Shown here piece by piece: positions 34,184 through 43,502 of a DNA stretch of 64,000 nucleotides; position 1 is the stretch's first letter, and the number at the start of each line of letters is the position of its first letter. The position numbers and the translations under genes were made by a program. The DNA is taken from the NCBI RefSeq assembly GCF_001905665.1, contig NZ_LIVX01000003.1, positions 505,478 through 569,477 of the forward strand, read 5' to 3'. The stretch is from Streptomyces sp. CB02261. GTDB lineage: Bacteria > Actinomycetota > Actinomycetes > Streptomycetales > Streptomycetaceae. A model generated the notes under the pieces. The model did not search any database, was not told the DNA's origin, and was given only the letters and a program-made list of their open reading frames with translations.

Positions 34184-34990
34184 TCAGGCGGCCAGCAGGC
34201 GCTCCAGGACGAGCGCGATGCCGTCCTCCTCGTTGGAGGTGGTCACCTCGTCGGCGACCGCGCGCAGCTCCGCGTGCGCGTTGCCCATGGCCACGCCGTG
34301 GGCCGCCCAGCCGAACATCGGGATGTCGTTCGGCATGTCGCCGAAGGCGATCGTCTCCGCGGCCTTCACTCCCAGGCGGCGCGCCGCCAGGGAGAGGCCC
34401 GTGGCCTTGCTGAGGCCGAGCGGGAGGATCTCCACGATGCCCGGTCCCGCCATGACGACGTCCACCAGCCCGCCGACCGTCTCCCGGGCGGCCCGGGTCA
34501 GCTCGTCGTCCGTCAGCGTGGGGTGCTGGAGGTAGAGCTTGGTCAGCGGCGCCGCCCACAGCTCGGCCGGGTCGTCGTACGGCACGTAGGGCAGCGGCCC
34601 CTCGTGGGCCCGGTAGCCGGGGCCCATCAGGACCTCGCCCTCCAGACCGTCGCGGCTCGCGGCCAGCGCCAGCGGGCCCACCTCCGCCTCGATCTTGGAG
34701 AGCGCGAGCCCCGCGAGCTGCCGGTCCAGGGTCAGCGAGGTGAGCAGCCGGTGCTCACCCGCGTGGTAGACCTGCGCGCCCTGTCCGCAGACCGCGATCC
34801 CGTCGTAGCCGAGGTCGTCCAGGATGTGCCGCGTCCAGGGCACCGCCCGGCCGGTGACGACGATGTGGGCGGCGCCCGCCGCCGTCGCGGCGGCGAGCGC
34901 GTCCCGCGTGCGGTCCGAGATGGACTCGTCGGCCCGCAGCAGCGTGCCGTCGAGGTCCGTCGCGACCAGGCGGTAGGGGAAGGAGCTCAC
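34184..34990 (-). CDS. HAD superfamily hydrolase, Cof type
   Basis: 268 residues from GTG 34990, which overlaps the serS stop (GTGA). Motif [12 protein letters not shown], motif [10 protein letters not shown], the cap domain (about residues 85-185), motif III Lys in LSKATGLSL and motif [13 protein letters not shown] place it in the Cof/type IIB class of phosphatases, which act on sugar phosphates and similar small molecules. Translational coupling to serS is common in actinobacteria, though the link in function is unknown. Confidence 0.9.
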   Translation of the reverse strand: MSSFPYRLVATDLDGTLLRADESISDRTRDALAAATAAGAAHIVVTGRAVPWTRHILDDLGYDGIAVCGQGAQVYHAGEHRLLTSLTLDRQLAGLALSKIEAEVGPLALAASRDGLEGEVLMGPGYRAHEGPLPYVPYDDPAELWAAPLTKLYLQHPTLTDDELTRAARETVGGLVDVVMAGPGIVEILPLGLSKATGLSLAARRLGVKAAETIAFGDMPNDIPMFGWAAHGVAMGNAHAELRAVADEVTTSNEEDGIALVLERLLAA

Positions 34991-36276
34991 TTGGCGATCG
35001 GCTCCAGGACCTCGCGGCCGCCGAGGTAGGGCCGCAGCACCGCGGGCACCCGCACCGAACCGTCGGCGAGCTGGTGGTTCTCCAGGATCGCCACGATCGT
35101 GCGCGGTACGGCGCACAGCGTGCCGTTCAGGGTGGCCAGCGGCTGCACCGTCTTCTTGCCGCCCTGCTCGTCGCGCATCCGGACGGAGAGGCGGCGGGCC
35201 TGGAAGCTGTCGCAGTTCGAGGCCGAGGTCAGCTCGCGGTACTTGCCCTGGGTCGGGATCCACGCCTCGCAGTCGAACTTCCGGGAGGCGGAGGCACCGA
35301 GGTCGCCGGTGGCGACGTCGATCACCTGGAACGGCAGCTCAAGACCGGTCAGCCACTGCTTCTCCCACTCCAGGAGCCGCTTGTGCTCGGCCTCGGCGTC
35401 CTCCGGCGCGACGTACGAGAACATCTCGACCTTGTCGAACTGGTGGACGCGGAAGATGCCCCGGGTGTCCTTGCCGTACGTGCCGGCCTCGCGGCGGAAG
35501 CAGGGCGAGAAGCCCGCGTACCGCAGCGGCAGCTTGTCGGCGTCGATGATCTCGTCCATGTGGTACGCGGCGAGGGGGACCTCGGACGTGCCGACGAGGT
35601 AGTAGTCGTCCTTCTCCAGGTGGTACACGTTCTCCGCGGCCTGGCCGAGGAAGCCGGTGCCCTCCATGGCGCGAGGACGGACGAGCGCGGGGGTCAGCAT
35701 GGGGATGAAGCCGGCCTCGGTGGCCTGGGCGATCGCCGCGTTGACCAGGGCGAGCTCCAGGAGGGCGCCGACGCCGGTCAGGTAGTAGAAGCGCGAGCCG
35801 GAGACCTTGGCGCCCCGCTCCACGTCGATGGCGCCGAGCGCCTCGCCGAGCTCCAGGTGGTCCTTGGGCTCGAAGCCCTCGGCCGCGAAGTCGCGGATGG
35901 TGCCGTGCGTCTCCAGGACGACGAAGTCCTCCTCGCCGCCCACGGGCACGTCCGTGTGGACGATGTTCCCGAGCTGGAGCAGGAGTCCCTTGGCCGTCTC
36001 GTCGGCCTCGTTCTGCTCGGCTTCGGCGGCCTTGACGTCGGTCTTCAGCTGCTCGGCCTTCTGGAGGAGCTCGGCGCGCTCCTCGGGGGTGGCCCTGGGG
36101 ATCAGCTTGCCGAGCGCCTTCTGCTCGGATCGGAGCTCGTCGAAGCGGACGCCGGACGACCTGCGCCGCTCATCGGCGGAGAGCAGGGCGTCGACGAGCG
36201 CGACGTCCTCTCCACGGGCGCGCTGGGAGGCGCGAACACGGTCGGGGTCCTCACGGAGCAGGCGAAGGTCAATCAC
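34987..36276 (-). CDS. serS: Seryl-tRNA synthetase
   Basis: 429 residues, ATG start. The N-terminal long coiled-coil arm (about 25-105, rich in Glu/Lys/Ala) binds the tRNA-Ser variable arm. Class II motif 2 is [21 protein letters not shown] and motif 3 includes [12 protein letters not shown]. It charges tRNA-Ser, including the tRNA-Ser(UGA) at 54952. First gene of a unit with the HAD hydrolase. Confidence 0.97.
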   Translation of the reverse strand: MIDLRLLREDPDRVRASQRARGEDVALVDALLSADERRRSSGVRFDELRSEQKALGKLIPRATPEERAELLQKAEQLKTDVKAAEAEQNEADETAKGLLLQLGNIVHTDVPVGGEEDFVVLETHGTIRDFAAEGFEPKDHLELGEALGAIDVERGAKVSGSRFYYLTGVGALLELALVNAAIAQATEAGFIPMLTPALVRPRAMEGTGFLGQAAENVYHLEKDDYYLVGTSEVPLAAYHMDEIIDADKLPLRYAGFSPCFRREAGTYGKDTRGIFRVHQFDKVEMFSYVAPEDAEAEHKRLLEWEKQWLTGLELPFQVIDVATGDLGASASRKFDCEAWIPTQGKYRELTSASNCDSFQARRLSVRMRDEQGGKKTVQPLATLNGTLCAVPRTIVAILENHQLADGSVRVPAVLRPYLGGREVLEPIAK

Positions 36277-36772
36277 CCCACCAGGCTACCGGTGCGCGTT
36301 CGCCCGCCCCCACCGGATAACGTCACGCGTGTTGTCACGCGTACCGTTTCGCCCGAATTGGCACCTGAGGAATAGTGCGGATCGAGGGCTCCGCATTCAG
36401 TTATCCACAGGCTGTGCGGAAGATCTGTGGACCACGGGAAAGATCGCGCGGATTTCCTCTCCCCGGCCTGGCAATTCCGTGATCAAACACCATTCGGGCA
36501 CTCATTTGGGTGGGAATTGCTCGCCCTCGGGGTGGGTCGAGCGGGGAGTGCTGACGGCGGCGCCCTCTCTCCGCTGTGGACAGGGGGGACGGCACGGGGA
36601 GTTGCTAGGGCGATTTGTCGACCTTGTCGGCGCGCGCTGTCGACTTGTCCCCAGGTTGCTGACGGGTCCTGTGGATAACTCCTGTGGGGAACTAAAAATA
36701 TGCAGGTAGGACTAGTGGATCGCGCCTGTGGACGAACGCCCCCGGCCAAGGGAGCGTTCCGTCACCATCGGG
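36277..36772. promoter_or_regulatory. Gene-free region with DnaA box cluster 2
   Basis: 496 bases between serS and pheA with no credible gene. Perfect boxes: TTATCCACA 36401-36409 and its reverse TGTGGATAA 36670-36678. One-mismatch boxes to the TTATCCACA or TTGTCCACA form: 36426-36434, 36575-36583, 36645-36653, 36727-36735. A 7/9 match lies at 36683-36691. An AT-rich run, ACTAAAAATATGCAG (36691-36705), adjoins the last group, which is unusual for this genome. The serS promoter must also lie here. Confidence 0.75.
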
Positions 36773-37708
36773 TCAGGCCCGACCGTCCTGGGCCCTCGCC
36801 AGCCAGTCGGAGGCCGCCATGAACTCCCCGTCCGAGGTACCGCGCCGCAGCGCCCGCACGTCCTCGACCGCGACACCGGCCCTCGGGTACGAGCCGAGGA
36901 ACCGCACCTTGGGACAGATCCGCTTGAGGCCCATCAGCGCCTCGCCCACCCGCCGGTCCGAGATATGGCCCTCGGCGTCCACGGCGAAGCAGTAGTTCCC
37001 GATCCCCGCTCCCGTGGGCCGGGACTGGATCAGCATCAGGTTCACCCCGCGCACCGCGAATTCCTGGAGCAGTTCGAGGAGGGCACCCGGATGATCGTCA
37101 CCCAGCCACAGCACCACCGAGGTCTTGTCCGCGCCCGTCGGGGCCGCCGGGCGGGCCGGCCGGCCCACGAGCACGAACCGCGTCTCCGCGTTCTCCGCGT
37201 CGTGGATCTCCGTGACCAGGGCTTCGAGGCCGTACGTCACCGCCGCGAACTCCCCGGCGAAGGCGGCGTCGAAGCGGCCCTCCTGCACCAGCCGGGCCCC
37301 GTCGGCGTTGGAGGCGGCCGACTCCCACACCGCCTCGGGCAGGTTCGCCCGCATCCAGTTCCGGACCTGCGGCTGGGCCACCGGGTGCCCCGTCACCGTC
37401 TTGATCTCCGACAGCTTGGTCCCGGGCCGCACGAGCAGCGCGAACGCGATCGGAAGGAGCACCTCGCGGTAGATCATCAGCGGCTCGCCGGAGGCCAGCT
37501 CGTCCAGGGTCGCGGTCACCCCGCCCTCGACCGAGTTCTCGATCGGCACGAGGGCGGCGGCGGCCTCCCCGTTCCGCACGGCGTCGAGTGCGGCCGGCAC
37601 CGAGACCATCGGGACGAGTTCCCTCGTCGCGGCCTCGGGCAGCGTACGCAGCGCGGCCTCCGTGAAGGTGCCCTCGGGGCCGAGATACGTGTACCGGGTG
37701 GCGGACAT
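36773..37708 (-). CDS. pheA: Prephenate dehydratase
   Basis: 311 residues. Catalytic domain opens with YLGPEGTFTEAAL, contains VPIENSVEGGVTATLDEL and a Thr-Arg-Phe (ETRFVLVGR) catalytic motif. A C-terminal ACT domain follows, with the ESRP-like signature as QSRPTGAGIGNYCF. It converts prephenate to phenylpyruvate in phenylalanine synthesis, with feedback control by phenylalanine through the ACT domain. No chorismate mutase domain, as usual in actinobacteria. It lies 48 bases downstream of dtpA on the same strand. Confidence 0.96.
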   Translation of the reverse strand: MSATRYTYLGPEGTFTEAALRTLPEAATRELVPMVSVPAALDAVRNGEAAAALVPIENSVEGGVTATLDELASGEPLMIYREVLLPIAFALLVRPGTKLSEIKTVTGHPVAQPQVRNWMRANLPEAVWESAASNADGARLVQEGRFDAAFAGEFAAVTYGLEALVTEIHDAENAETRFVLVGRPARPAAPTGADKTSVVLWLGDDHPGALLELLQEFAVRGVNLMLIQSRPTGAGIGNYCFAVDAEGHISDRRVGEALMGLKRICPKVRFLGSYPRAGVAVEDVRALRRGTSDGEFMAASDWLARAQDGRA

Positions 37709-37756
37709 ACCGTCACCCTAATGGGCGCCGGGGGCGCGGGACGCCCGCCCGGGGCG

Positions 37757-39028
37757 TCAGGACTCCAGGAGCCGCTGCCCCACGTACTCACCCTCGGCGG
37801 GACCACCCGGGACCGCGAAGAGGCCGCTCGCCTCGTGGCGGATGAACACGGACAGCGCGTCGCCCCGGTCGAGCTTGCGCTGCACCGGGACGAAGCCCCG
37901 CAGCGGGTCCGCCTGCCAGCAGATGAAGAGGAGACCGGCGTCCGGCGTGCCGTCCGGACCGATGCCGTCGTGGAAGGAGAACGGCCTGCGCAGCATCGCC
38001 GCACCGCCGTTCTGTTCGGGGGCGGAGATCCGGGAGTGCGCGTTGTCCGGGATGACCGTCGAGCCGTCCGGGCCGCGCTTGTCCAGGTCCAGCTCCGTGG
38101 TCTCCGTACCGCCGGTCAGCGGGGCCCCGTCGGACTTCCGGCGCCCGATCACCTTCTCCTGCCGGTCGAGCGGGAGCTTCTCCCAGTCGTCGAGCAGCAT
38201 CCGGATCCGGCGCACCACCGCGTACGAGCCGCCGGCCATCCACTCCTCCGCGCCGGTGGCCCCCGCCGGGACGAAGATCCGCCGGTCGAAGTCGGGGTCG
38301 GTCACCTTCGGATTGCCCGTGCCGTCGACCTGACCCATCAGGTTGCGCGCGGTCATCGGCTTCGCGGTGGCACCGGCCGACCGGTTGAAGCCGTTCATCT
38401 GCCAGCGCACCCGAGCCGCGTCGCCCGCGTCCTTCTGCAGCGCCCGCAGCGCGTGGAAGGCGACGAGCGCGTCGTCGGCACCGATCTGCACCCACAGGTC
38501 GCCCTCCGAGCGCCGGGGGTCCAGGGCGTCGGCGGAGAACGCGGGCAGCGGGTCGAGCCCGGCGGGGCGGCGCGCCACGAGCCCGGTGCGGTCGAAGAAC
38601 GTACGGCCGAAGCCGAAGGTCACGGTGAGGGAGGAGGGTCCCGCGTCGAGCGCGATCCCGGTGTCCCCGGCCGGGGCGCTGCCCGACATCACCGCCTTCG
38701 CCGTCGCCGACCAGCGGCGCAGCAGGGCGACGGCCTCCTTGCGGCCGGCGCCCGGCGCGAGGTCGAAGGCGACCAGATGGCCCCGGGACTGGAGCGGGGT
38801 GGTGATACCGGCCTGATGTTTCCCGTGAAACATCACCTCGGTCGCCCCGACCGTGGTCAGCGCCGGGGCGCCGCCGGCTCCGGCCGTGGCGGCGGTGTCC
38901 CCGCCGGACACGGCCGTGGTGACCCCGGCGCCGCCGGCCGCACCGATGACGAGTCCGGCCGCGCCCGCCGCGCCGACGGTGCCCAGCAGACGTCGCCGGG
39001 AGATCTCAGGATGGTCGTTCTCGGTCAC
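37757..39028 (-). CDS. dtpA: Tat-exported Dyp-type heme peroxidase (DtpA-like)
   Basis: 423 residues from GTG 39028. The twin-arginine leader reads ISRRRLLGTVGAAG followed by an Ala/Gly-rich hydrophobic stretch. The Dyp signature GxxDG is NLMGQVDGTGNP, with the distal Asp, and arginine-rich GGSYAVVRRIR near the heme pocket. Synteny with sco and ecuC matches S. lividans dtpA, whose product works with GlxA and copper in morphological development. It starts three bases after the copCD stop, so it belongs to the copper operon. Confidence 0.9.
   Translation of the reverse strand: MTENDHPEISRRRLLGTVGAAGAAGLVIGAAGGAGVTTAVSGGDTAATAGAGGAPALTTVGATEVMFHGKHQAGITTPLQSRGHLVAFDLAPGAGRKEAVALLRRWSATAKAVMSGSAPAGDTGIALDAGPSSLTVTFGFGRTFFDRTGLVARRPAGLDPLPAFSADALDPRRSEGDLWVQIGADDALVAFHALRALQKDAGDAARVRWQMNGFNRSAGATAKPMTARNLMGQVDGTGNPKVTDPDFDRRIFVPAGATGAEEWMAGGSYAVVRRIRMLLDDWEKLPLDRQEKVIGRRKSDGAPLTGGTETTELDLDKRGPDGSTVIPDNAHSRISAPEQNGGAAMLRRPFSFHDGIGPDGTPDAGLLFICWQADPLRGFVPVQRKLDRGDALSVFIRHEASGLFAVPGGPAEGEYVGQRLLES
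38817..38832. promoter_or_regulatory. parS-like ParB binding site
   Basis: TGTTTCCCGTGAAACA differs from the parS consensus TGTTTCACGTGAAACA at one central position, which breaks the symmetry of the middle pair. It lies inside dtpA, in the codons just after the Tat leader region. Second parS-like site of the window, 22 kb from the first. Confidence 0.8.
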
Positions 39029-39031
39029 GGG

Positions 39032-41092
39032 TCAGCCGATCTTCACGTTCTTGTCGATGGTGGTCTGGTCGATCTCGGAGGTACGGACGGTCACCTGGAT
39101 CCGCCACTCCCCGGGCATCGGGATCTGGACGCCGCTCGCGCTCCAGTGTCCGGTCTGGATCCGGTCGGGGGCGACGGGCAGCGGGCCGACGTCCTTGGCC
39201 TCCAGGGTGAAGGCGACCTTGATCTCGGGGACGTCCAGCGGCTTGCCGTTGGGTCGCTCGACGTAGAGGTGCAGCGCGTTGGCGCCGGTGCGGCCGGGGT
39301 CGAGGCTCAGCCGGACGACGCCCTTGCCGTCGACGCCGCCGGTGTCGAAGGGCAGCCGGATGTCGACGGGCCGGTCGGGCACGGCGGCCGGGCCGGCGGC
39401 GGCTCCGCTCCGCGCGGTCTCCTCCTCGGTGCGGCCGGGCTCGGTCGAGGTGAGGACGGTGGTCACGGCGAGGAGCACGACGGCCACCGCGGCCTCGGTC
39501 AGCACCGAGCGCCGCAGACCGGACCGCTCGGGGTCGGCGTCCCGCTCCCGCTTGCGCCGCGCGGTGGCGACGGCGGCCCGCTGTCGGGCGAGCTGCGCGG
39601 CCCGCTCCGGGTCGGGAGATCCCTCCGGATCGGCGGCCCGCTCCGGATCGGCGGCTCGGTCGGCCTCGTCGGCCGCAGCGGCCTCCTGGGCCTCGTCGGC
39701 TGGGGAGTCGTCCTGGGTCTCGTCGGCCTCCTGGGCCTCTTCGGCCTCTTCCGCTCCCTCAGCCCCTTCGGCCCCTTCGGCCCCTTCGGCCCCTTCGGCC
39801 CCCGAGATCCCCTCCGTCTCCTCGTCCTCCCCGGCCGTCTCCTTCGGCGTCGGGTCGGCGAGCCGCTGGATCCAGCGGCGGGAGACCCACGCGATGCCGA
39901 GGAGCACGCACATCAGGCCGATCTTGACCAGGAGCAGCTGCCCGTAGCGCGTCCCGGTCAGCGCCGACCAGGAGCCGACCTGGCGCCAGGACTGGTAGAG
40001 CCCGGTGGCGGCGAGGACGGCCACGGAGCCGAAGGCGACCTTGGAGAAGCGCTCGACTGCCGCGCGTTCGACGGACGGGGCCCGGTAGAGGGCCACGAGC
40101 AGCACCGTGAGACCGCCGAGCCAGGCGGCGACGGCGAGGAGGTGCAGGATGTCGACGGGCATGGCGATGCCGGGCTGGAGACCGGTCGAGGCGTGCTCGG
40201 CCAGGGCCCAGGTACCGGCGATTCCGGCGGCGACGACGGTGCCGCCGAGGCCGAGTCCGAAGGCGAGGTCCTTCTTCTCCTTCGGGTCGGTGCGCCGGGC
40301 GTAGGCACCGAAGAGGACGGCCACGAAGAGCGCGGCCGCGCCGAGCAGCAGCAGCCGGGAGGTGAGCGCCGCACCCGTCTTCGTCTCCAGGACGGCCTTG
40401 AGGCCCGCCAGGTCGAAGGCGTCGGCGAGTTCACCGGAGCCGGTGTACGGATTGCGCAGGAGCAGCATGACGAGCGTGGCGCCGGTGAGGGTCAGCCAGC
40501 CCCGGACGACGGTCTGCTGCACGGGCCGGACGCTCGCGCCGCGAGGCCAGCAGGCCAGGACGAAGGCGCCGCCGCCGACGAGGACGGCGAAACCGGCGTA
40601 CGAGAGGTAGCGCGCGATGCCGTAGAGGGCGCCGACGATCCCGCCGCCCGCCGTCCGGTCGGGCAGGGAGACGGACGTGCTGGACGGGGCGCCGATGGAG
40701 AAGGTGAAGGCGCCGGCGATGGGGTGGCTGTCGGCCGAGACGGTCTGCCACGCCACCGTGTACGTGCCGTCGGGCAGTCCGGCGCGCAACCCCACTCCGT
40801 AGCGGACGACGGAGCCGCTGCACAGGTCGCGTATCTCGCCGGTGTCGGCCCGCCTGCCCGCCGGGTCGAGGACCCGGATGGAGTCGGCGCTCATGGCGAC
40901 CTGTTCGGAGAAGGTGAGGTTGACCTCCTTGGGAGCGGTGGCGACCACCGCCCCGTCCTTCGGATCGCTGCCGGTCAGCGCCGCGTGCGCGGACGCGGGG
41001 GCGGCACCGGCGAGCAGCGTGCCGAGCAGCGCGGCCGCCAGGATCAGCAGCCGGGCCAGGGCGGAACCGAGGCGCGGGGCGGTGGTTGTCAT
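39032..41092 (-). CDS. CopC-CopD copper protein with C-terminal YtkA-like domain
   Basis: 686 residues. Signal peptide to about 35, then a CopC domain whose mature first residue may be the copper-binding His of AHAALTGSDP, with VSADSHPIAGAF near its end. A CopD part with about eight membrane helices follows (about 155-400). Next is an acidic low-complexity linker with repeated Gly-Ala-Glu (about residues 425-500), a further membrane helix, and a beta-rich extracytoplasmic domain (PVDIRLPFDTGG to the end) like YtkA/FixH. It probably takes up or handles copper across the membrane. Ends three bases before dtpA. Confidence 0.88.
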   Translation of the reverse strand: MTTTAPRLGSALARLLILAAALLGTLLAGAAPASAHAALTGSDPKDGAVVATAPKEVNLTFSEQVAMSADSIRVLDPAGRRADTGEIRDLCSGSVVRYGVGLRAGLPDGTYTVAWQTVSADSHPIAGAFTFSIGAPSSTSVSLPDRTAGGGIVGALYGIARYLSYAGFAVLVGGGAFVLACWPRGASVRPVQQTVVRGWLTLTGATLVMLLLRNPYTGSGELADAFDLAGLKAVLETKTGAALTSRLLLLGAAALFVAVLFGAYARRTDPKEKKDLAFGLGLGGTVVAAGIAGTWALAEHASTGLQPGIAMPVDILHLLAVAAWLGGLTVLLVALYRAPSVERAAVERFSKVAFGSVAVLAATGLYQSWRQVGSWSALTGTRYGQLLLVKIGLMCVLLGIAWVSRRWIQRLADPTPKETAGEDEETEGISGAEGAEGAEGAEGAEGAEEAEEAQEADETQDDSPADEAQEAAAADEADRAADPERAADPEGSPDPERAAQLARQRAAVATARRKRERDADPERSGLRRSVLTEAAVAVVLLAVTTVLTSTEPGRTEEETARSGAAAGPAAVPDRPVDIRLPFDTGGVDGKGVVRLSLDPGRTGANALHLYVERPNGKPLDVPEIKVAFTLEAKDVGPLPVAPDRIQTGHWSASGVQIPMPGEWRIQVTVRTSEIDQTTIDKNVKIG

Positions 41093-41136
41093 CTGTGGGT
41101 CACTCCGTCAGTTCTGTCGGAACTCCGTCAACCCGC

Positions 41137-41604
41137 TCAGTGCTGCTGCGGGTTGTGGGTGGCGGCCTCGACGGGAAGCTCGACCTTGATGGGGTCGGAC
41201 TTCTCGAAGTGGAGCTCGATGCTGACCTTCTCGCCCTGCTTGGGCTTCTTCTTCAGCTCCATGAACATGATGTGGTTGCCACCGCGTTCCAGGGAGAGGG
41301 TGCCGTTGGCAGGGATGTCGAAGGACTCGACCTCCTGCATCTTCTGGTTCTTCGTCTCGTGGATGGTGACGTCGTCCGAGATCGGGCTGGTGACGGAGGT
41401 GAGCTTGTCCGCCGTGTCACCGTCGTTGGTGATGGTGAGGAAACCACCGGCCATGTCCATCACCGGCTGCGGCATGAACGCCCCGCTGACCTTCAGCTCG
41501 GGCGCGTCCCCGCCGGACGAGGACGACGAGGACGAACACCCGGTCAGTGCGAGCGCGGCGGCGAGCGCCACGGCGGCGGACAGGGTGGTGGTGCGGCGGT
41601 TCAC
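41137..41604 (-). CDS. ecuC: PCuAC copper chaperone, lipoprotein (EcuC-like)
   Basis: 155 residues from GTG 41604, overlapping the sco stop. The lipobox is ALTGCSSS. The PCuAC Cu(I) motif can be read as IHETKNQKMQEV followed by GGNHIMFM, giving the His, Met, His and Met ligands. It passes Cu(I) between extracytoplasmic proteins, typically with Sco for cytochrome oxidase assembly. Synteny matches S. lividans ecuC. The C-terminus ends in a His-containing tail (EAATHNPQQH) that may add another site. Confidence 0.92.
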   Translation of the reverse strand: MNRRTTTLSAAVALAAALALTGCSSSSSSSGGDAPELKVSGAFMPQPVMDMAGGFLTITNDGDTADKLTSVTSPISDDVTIHETKNQKMQEVESFDIPANGTLSLERGGNHIMFMELKKKPKQGEKVSIELHFEKSDPIKVELPVEAATHNPQQH

Positions 41605-42308
41605 GGGTTCTCCCCCTTGATGAGCTTCGGCAGGTCCTTGGCGTAGTCGTCGATGGTCGCGTCCTCGCCGTACAGGACGTAGCCCTGGTCGGTCGTGGGC
41701 GAGAAGGCGATCACCTGTGCTCCGTGCATGGAGACGACCTTGCCGTCCTTCTCCTTCTTCGGCGGGTCGATGCCGATGCCGATCTGCCGGGCCCCCGCCT
41801 GGATGGTGGAGAACGCGCCGGTGAGGCCGGTGAAGGTGGGGTCACCGGCGGCGGGCAGCCACTTGGCGAGCTCGGCGGCGGTGTCCCGCTCGGGGTCGGT
41901 GGTGACGAAGACGACCTGGAGCTTGTCCTGGTCGGCCTTGGGGAGCTGCTTCTTGGCGATGGCGATGTTGCTCATCGTCAGGGGGCACACGTCGGGGCAG
42001 TGGGTGTAGCCGAAGTAGATGAGCGTCGGCTTGCCCTTGGTGCGCTCCCGCAGGTCGTACTTCTGGCCCTTGGTGTCGGTGAGGACGAGCGCGGGCTTGG
42101 TGAACGGCCGGTCGAGGACGGTGGCGGCCTTGGTGGAGTCGCTGCCACCGGAGACCTCCGCGACCGCGCTCGTGTTCTGGCCGGAGGCCTTGCCGTCGTC
42201 GCCGCCGAGGGCGACGGCCGCGGTGATGCCGAGCGCGGCCACGATGGCGACCGCGGCGACGATCAGCGGGGTGCGAGGGCTCGGAGAGGATGTCTTCTCT
42301 GCGGACAT
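41601..42308 (-). CDS. sco: SCO1/SenC copper chaperone
   Basis: 235 residues. One N-terminal membrane helix (PLIVAAVAIVAALGITAAVAL, kept short here) anchors a thioredoxin-fold domain with the copper motif CPDVC in YFGYTHCPDVCPL and a later His in VSMHGAQVIAF. Sco delivers copper to the CuA site of cytochrome c oxidase and in Streptomyces influences development. The ycnI stop lies 53 bases upstream; the ecuC GTG overlaps its stop. Confidence 0.95.
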   Translation of the reverse strand: MSAEKTSSPSPRTPLIVAAVAIVAALGITAAVALGGDDGKASGQNTSAVAEVSGGSDSTKAATVLDRPFTKPALVLTDTKGQKYDLRERTKGKPTLIYFGYTHCPDVCPLTMSNIAIAKKQLPKADQDKLQVVFVTTDPERDTAAELAKWLPAAGDPTFTGLTGAFSTIQAGARQIGIGIDPPKKEKDGKVVSMHGAQVIAFSPTTDQGYVLYGEDATIDDYAKDLPKLIKGENP

Positions 42309-42361
42309 GCTGTGTCTTTCCGCTTCTTCCTGGAGTGTCAGGGGTGAGGTGCGGCCGGCGG

Positions 42362-43144
42362 TCAGAGCGAGCGGCGGCGGCCGGCGAGGACACCGAAGGC
42401 GACACCGGCGACACCGATGAGGATGCCGAGGACACCGAGGATCCGGGCGGTGGTGTCGGAGGAGTCGGCGGCGGCCGTCTCCTTGTGCGACGCGGTCTCG
42501 TCCTCGTGCCCGGCCTTGTCGTCCGCGGAGGCGGAGGCGGAGGCGGACGGGGCGGCGGCACCGCCGTGGTGGTCGTCGGAGGCGGCCGAGAGCTTCAGTA
42601 CGGGGGCGGGGAACTGCGGTTCCTCCGCGCCCTCCTTCTGCTCCTCGATCCAGCGCACGACGTCCTTGTTGTCGTACGTCTGGATCGCCTTGATCACCAG
42701 CTCGTCGGCGTCCTCGGGCAGCCGGCCGAGGGAGAGCGGGAACTGCTGGAACTGGCCGGGGCCGATCTTCGAACCGTCGGCGGTCCAGGTGACCTTGGAG
42801 ACGGCCTCGTTGATCTTCTTGCCGTGCAGCTCCAGGGGCTTGCTGAGCTTGCTCCGGGTCACCTCGGCCTTCCAGCCCGGGACGGGCTGCGGCATGACGG
42901 AGGCCAGCGGGTGGTCGAGCGGGAAGTTGACCTCGACCTTCACGGTGGAGGCGTTGTCGCGCTCGTTGGGGACCTTGATGTTGACGGTCGCGTAACCGCC
43001 CTTGGCGGCCTCGCCCTGCGGCTGCACGCTCACGTGCGCGAAGGCCGTGCCGGACAGCAGCACGACGGAGGAGAGGGCGATGCCGCCGGCGAGGGCGACG
43101 CGGGAGGCGGAGAGGCGGGAGGAGGACGGACGGGAAACGGTCAT
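42362..43144 (-). CDS. YcnI family copper-binding exported protein
   Basis: 260 residues from ATG 43144. The signal peptide ends GTAFA, and cleavage there would leave an N-terminal His (HVSVQPQGEA), the copper ligand of YcnI. The DUF1775 domain follows (ATVNIKVPNERDNAS, PVPGWKAEV). A Ser/Ala/His linker (about 190-235) leads to one C-terminal membrane helix and a basic anchor RRRSL. First gene of the copper operon. A gene-free repeat-rich region lies upstream. Confidence 0.9.
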   Translation of the reverse strand: MTVSRPSSSRLSASRVALAGGIALSSVVLLSGTAFAHVSVQPQGEAAKGGYATVNIKVPNERDNASTVKVEVNFPLDHPLASVMPQPVPGWKAEVTRSKLSKPLELHGKKINEAVSKVTWTADGSKIGPGQFQQFPLSLGRLPEDADELVIKAIQTYDNKDVVRWIEEQKEGAEEPQFPAPVLKLSAASDDHHGGAAAPSASASASADDKAGHEDETASHKETAAADSSDTTARILGVLGILIGVAGVAFGVLAGRRRSL

Positions 43145-43502
43145 GGCAGAAGACACTCCAGCTCGAAGAACGACGGTGGGGTCCGGCGCGCCGATGCGGG
43201 GGACCCCCGCGGGCGTGCGGACGGGCGCGGCTCCCGCTCCTGCTGAGCGGGGCACGTCGGACTGCGTCGGACTCGCCGGCCTGTGCGCAGGCCGTCCCGG
43301 CCCGGACCGTCAGCCTGGATCAGGCCGCTCGGGCTCGGGTCAAGCCGCACGGGACCGGACCGCTCGGACCGGTCGGACCGGCCCGGTCGGCCCGGGTCAG
43401 CCCGGGTCAGGCCGGAGTCAGGCGCGGGTCAGGCCGGTCGGCCTCGGTCAGCGCGGATCGGCCTCGGTCAGGCGGTCGGTCGCGGTGGGCGGTCGGCCTG
43501 GG
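43145..43502. repeat. Gene-free region with degenerate GGTCAGGC-type repeats
   Basis: 358 bases upstream of ycnI. From about 43300 to 43510 the sequence is made of variants of CGGGTCAGGCCGG and CGGTCGG with irregular spacing. I see no gene. The ycnI promoter should lie near 43150-43260. The repeats could form alternative hairpins. Confidence 0.55.

Noticed and set aside
36728..41620. Very long open frame on the plus strand opposite pheA, dtpA and copCD
   Set aside because: High-GC antisense artefact. The minus-strand genes have full domain motifs; this frame has none.
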